Program-made: the position numbers and the translations under genes | The notes under the pieces: model-generated | What the model saw: only the letters and a program-made list of their open reading frames with translations | Database searches by the model: none | Told to the model about the DNA's origin: nothing | Part shown: positions 30,635 to 32,296 of the stretch, piece by piece | Layout: each line of letters opens with the position of its first letter | Numbering within the stretch: position 1 is the stretch's first letter | Origin: Thermofilum sp. | GTDB taxonomy: Archaea > Thermoproteota > Thermoprotei > Thermofilales > Thermofilaceae | DNA length: 32,296 bases | NCBI GenBank assembly: GCA_020833575.1 | Contig: JAJHRT010000004.1 | Coordinates: 1 to 32,296 of the forward strand | Reading direction: 5' to 3'

Positions 30635-31693
30635 ATGGCGGTAACCCTGGATGTTCAGCGCTACCTCAGAGCGGGGTACAAGCTCGTCGGGAACCACAGC
30701 GCAGTGGCCATCTGCAGGTGGACGCGCTCCGCCCTGAGGGGTGAGAGGCTCTGCTACAAGAGCTGGTACGGGATTAAAAGCCACCGCTGCCTCCAGATGA
30801 CCCCTGTGCTCAACTTCTGCGACTTCGCCTGCAAGTTCTGCTGGAGGATGCACCTGCCCGGGCGGTACCAGGTGCCTCGGGGGTGGCGCTGGGACGACCC
30901 GCGGGAGGTGCTCGACAAGTCCATCATCGCGCAGAGGCTGCTGCTCATAGGATTCAAGGGCAACCCCCTCGTCACCCGGGAGAGATTCCTGGAGGCTATG
31001 TTCCCCAGGCACCTCACGATAAGCCTCGACGGCGAGCCGCTGCTGTACCCGGGGCTCGCGGGGCTCATCAGGGAGGCCAAGGAGCGGGGCTTCACGGTGT
31101 TCCTGGTGACCAACGGGTCCATACCGGCCAGGCTGCGTGAGCTCCTGAAGAAGGATGCCCAGCCGACAAACCTCTACCTCAGCGTCTACGGGCCAAACAG
31201 GGAGGTCTTCGACAGGGCCGCGGACCCGCGCATCCCCAGGGCGTGGGAGATGGTGAACGAGAGCCTGGAGCTGCTCGGGGAGTTCAGGGAGAGCAGGACC
31301 GTGATGAGGCTGACCCTCGTGCGGGGGCTTAACATGGTTGAGCCCGAGGGCTACGCGGAGCTAGTGAGGAAGGGTGAGCCGATGTTCGTCGAGCTGAAGG
31401 GCTACACGTGGGTGGGGGAGAGCCAGAAGAGGCTGCCCATAACCGCTATGCCCGAGATGAAAGAGTTGGTCGACTTCGCCTCCAGGCTCTCGGAGCTCAC
31501 AGGGTACCGGGTCAAGCTGACCGACGACAAGAGCAGGGTCGTTCTGCTCGTGAGGGACGAGGAGTCCTGGGAGAGGAACCTGAAGATGGTGGAGGAGTGG
31601 AGGAGGAGGGAGAGGGAGCTCGACGAGAGGATACTCAGCAAGATTGAGGACTTCACGATGGAGGAGCACGGCTACAGGATCCTGAGGTACTAG
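30635..31693 (+). CDS. taw1: tRNA 4-demethylwyosine synthase (Taw1/TYW1)
   Basis: A 352-residue radical SAM enzyme that builds the tricyclic base of wyosine from N1-methylguanosine-37 of tRNA-Phe and pyruvate. Both clusters are visible: Cys27, Cys40 and Cys52 for the auxiliary [4Fe-4S], and Cys62, Cys66 and Cys69 (FCDFACKFCW) for radical SAM. These positions nearly equal those of the Methanocaldococcus enzyme. LSLDGEPLLYPG-type (ISLDGEPLLYPG) and VELKGYTWVGESQKRL are further signatures. ATG 30635 gives the family N-terminus. A TTTATAG box lies about 38 nt upstream. Confidence 0.95.
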   Translation: MAVTLDVQRYLRAGYKLVGNHSAVAICRWTRSALRGERLCYKSWYGIKSHRCLQMTPVLNFCDFACKFCWRMHLPGRYQVPRGWRWDDPREVLDKSIIAQRLLLIGFKGNPLVTRERFLEAMFPRHLTISLDGEPLLYPGLAGLIREAKERGFTVFLVTNGSIPARLRELLKKDAQPTNLYLSVYGPNREVFDRAADPRIPRAWEMVNESLELLGEFRESRTVMRLTLVRGLNMVEPEGYAELVRKGEPMFVELKGYTWVGESQKRLPITAMPEMKELVDFASRLSELTGYRVKLTDDKSRVVLLVRDEESWERNLKMVEEWRRRERELDERILSKIEDFTMEEHGYRILRY

Positions 31694-31755
31694 CTGCAGC
31701 TGGATTCTTGCGCGAAACCGATATCGCCGGGGGCTGGCTGGCTCTGCGGGGAGCT

Positions 31756-32296
31756 TTGCAGGCAGCCGAAGCTGCTGGCATGATCGCGGCAGCGCTCGCT
31801 AGGAGGAACGTTGTCGTGATTGTAGCCACATGTACTGTTGAGTACGATGGCAGGGCCCGGTCGAGGCTGGGCGAGGGGGACCGGGTGATCATAGTCAAGC
31901 CCGACGGCACCGTCCTGGTTCACAGGCCCTACGGGTCCCTCCCGGTGAACTACCAGCCAGAGGGCTCCGCTGTGAGCGTGAGAGCTGAAGGAGACACCCT
32001 GGTGATCACCGCTGTGAGGCCGAGGCCCTCGGAACGCCTCACGATTCGAGTGCGCAGGATAGCTCACCTGGTCGTAGCGGAGCTGAGGGACGACGCCGAG
32101 TTCGAGCTGTGGGGCTCCGAGGATGAGCTGAGAGACGCTATAGCGCGTAACCCAGAGCTGCTCCTGGGGGAGAAGCTGAAGCCCGTCGAGGTGGAGGCTA
32201 AGCTGGGCCGAGTGGGCTTCGCGGACCTGCTCATGGTCGACGAGGCGGGCAACTACGTGGTGGTTGAGGTGAAGAGGGAGGAGGCGGGGGTTGACG
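31756..32296 (+). CDS. nucS: Mismatch endonuclease NucS/EndoMS, 3' end beyond window
   Basis: The open frame runs to the right edge. The N-terminal dimer domain has VVVIVATCTVEYDGRARSRLGEGDRVI (read in pieces, VVVIVATCTVEYDGRA and RLGEGDRVIIVKPDGTVLV), then VHRPYGSLPVNYQPEG. The C-terminal RecB-like nuclease domain begins with IARNPELLLGEKL and shows FADLLMVDEAGNYVVVEVKR. The catalytic Asp of FAD and the Glu and Lys of VEVKR are therefore present. NucS cuts mismatched or branched DNA with PCNA. The start is uncertain. TTG 31756 has GGGGAG just upstream; TTG 31708 and ATG 31780 are in frame. It follows taw1 on the same strand. Confidence 0.9.
   Translation, partial: MQAAEAAGMIAAALARRNVVVIVATCTVEYDGRARSRLGEGDRVIIVKPDGTVLVHRPYGSLPVNYQPEGSAVSVRAEGDTLVITAVRPRPSERLTIRVRRIAHLVVAELRDDAEFELWGSEDELRDAIARNPELLLGEKLKPVEVEAKLGRVGFADLLMVDEAGNYVVVEVKREEAGVD

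Overview
This is a gene-dense, GC-rich archaeal segment that most resembles a hyperthermophilic member of the Thermoproteota (crenarchaea). The evidence is the gene set: Orc1/Cdc6, a helicase-less XPF nuclease, Hjc, NreA, NucS/EndoMS, a RuvB-like TIP49 ATPase, P-stalk protein L12, Taw1, KptA, AsnRS, a PsiE-like protein and archaeal membrane proteases. Many genes start with GTG or TTG and have a TATA-like box 25-35 nt upstream, which suggests leaderless or short-leader transcripts. I see no tRNA or rRNA gene, CRISPR array or insertion sequence.

Layout. 1-1363 (-): a thymidylate synthase-like gene with an MtrA-like N-terminal domain, cut by the left edge. 1437-4727: psiE-like, aldo/keto reductase, kptA and nreA. 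4716-8911: a carbohydrate island of a 5-keto-L-gluconate epimerase-like gene (-), divergent from a scyllo-inosose dehydrogenase-like gene, a creatininase-family hydrolase and a glyoxylate reductase (+). The first three match the Thermotoga-type myo-inositol pathway (iolO, iolM, iolN). 8994-12277: permuted GTPase, prepilin peptidase, L12, a DUF354 protein and a small membrane protein. 12357-15866: a C/D box sRNA, orc1/cdc6, XPF nuclease, MIP18-family protein, HemK/Mtq2-like methyltransferase and pyruvoyl arginine decarboxylase. 15874-19466: a second C/D-like RNA, a stand-alone Lrp ligand-binding domain, a presenilin-like protease whose start overlaps a third C/D-like RNA, hjc, the TIP49 ATPase and a roadblock protein. 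19557-21805 (-): membrane protein, site-2 protease and a degenerate metallo-beta-lactamase-fold protein. 21850-28655 (+): a DUF1998 helicase, asnS, feoA-feoB and a radical SAM activase. 28652-30496 (-): an MFS transporter fused to a DUF47/PhoU-like domain. 30635 to the end: taw1 and the start of nucS.

The most striking signals are three candidate C/D box sRNAs (12357-12432 +, 15874-15943 -, 17230-17295 -). In each, box C begins 30-31 nt after the start of a TATA-like box. Guides in all three can pair with conserved rRNA segments recalled from memory. For the first RNA, the D' guide places the P-loop G2251 of 23S rRNA exactly at the fifth position from the box. Two of the three lie directly upstream of, or overlap, a protein gene start with no obvious separate promoter, suggesting sRNA-mRNA co-transcripts. 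Other highlights are the inositol module in an archaeon, the MFS-DUF47 fusion, a metallo-beta-lactamase-like protein lacking canonical ligands, and two ATPases with DDAH in place of DE.H Walker B motifs.
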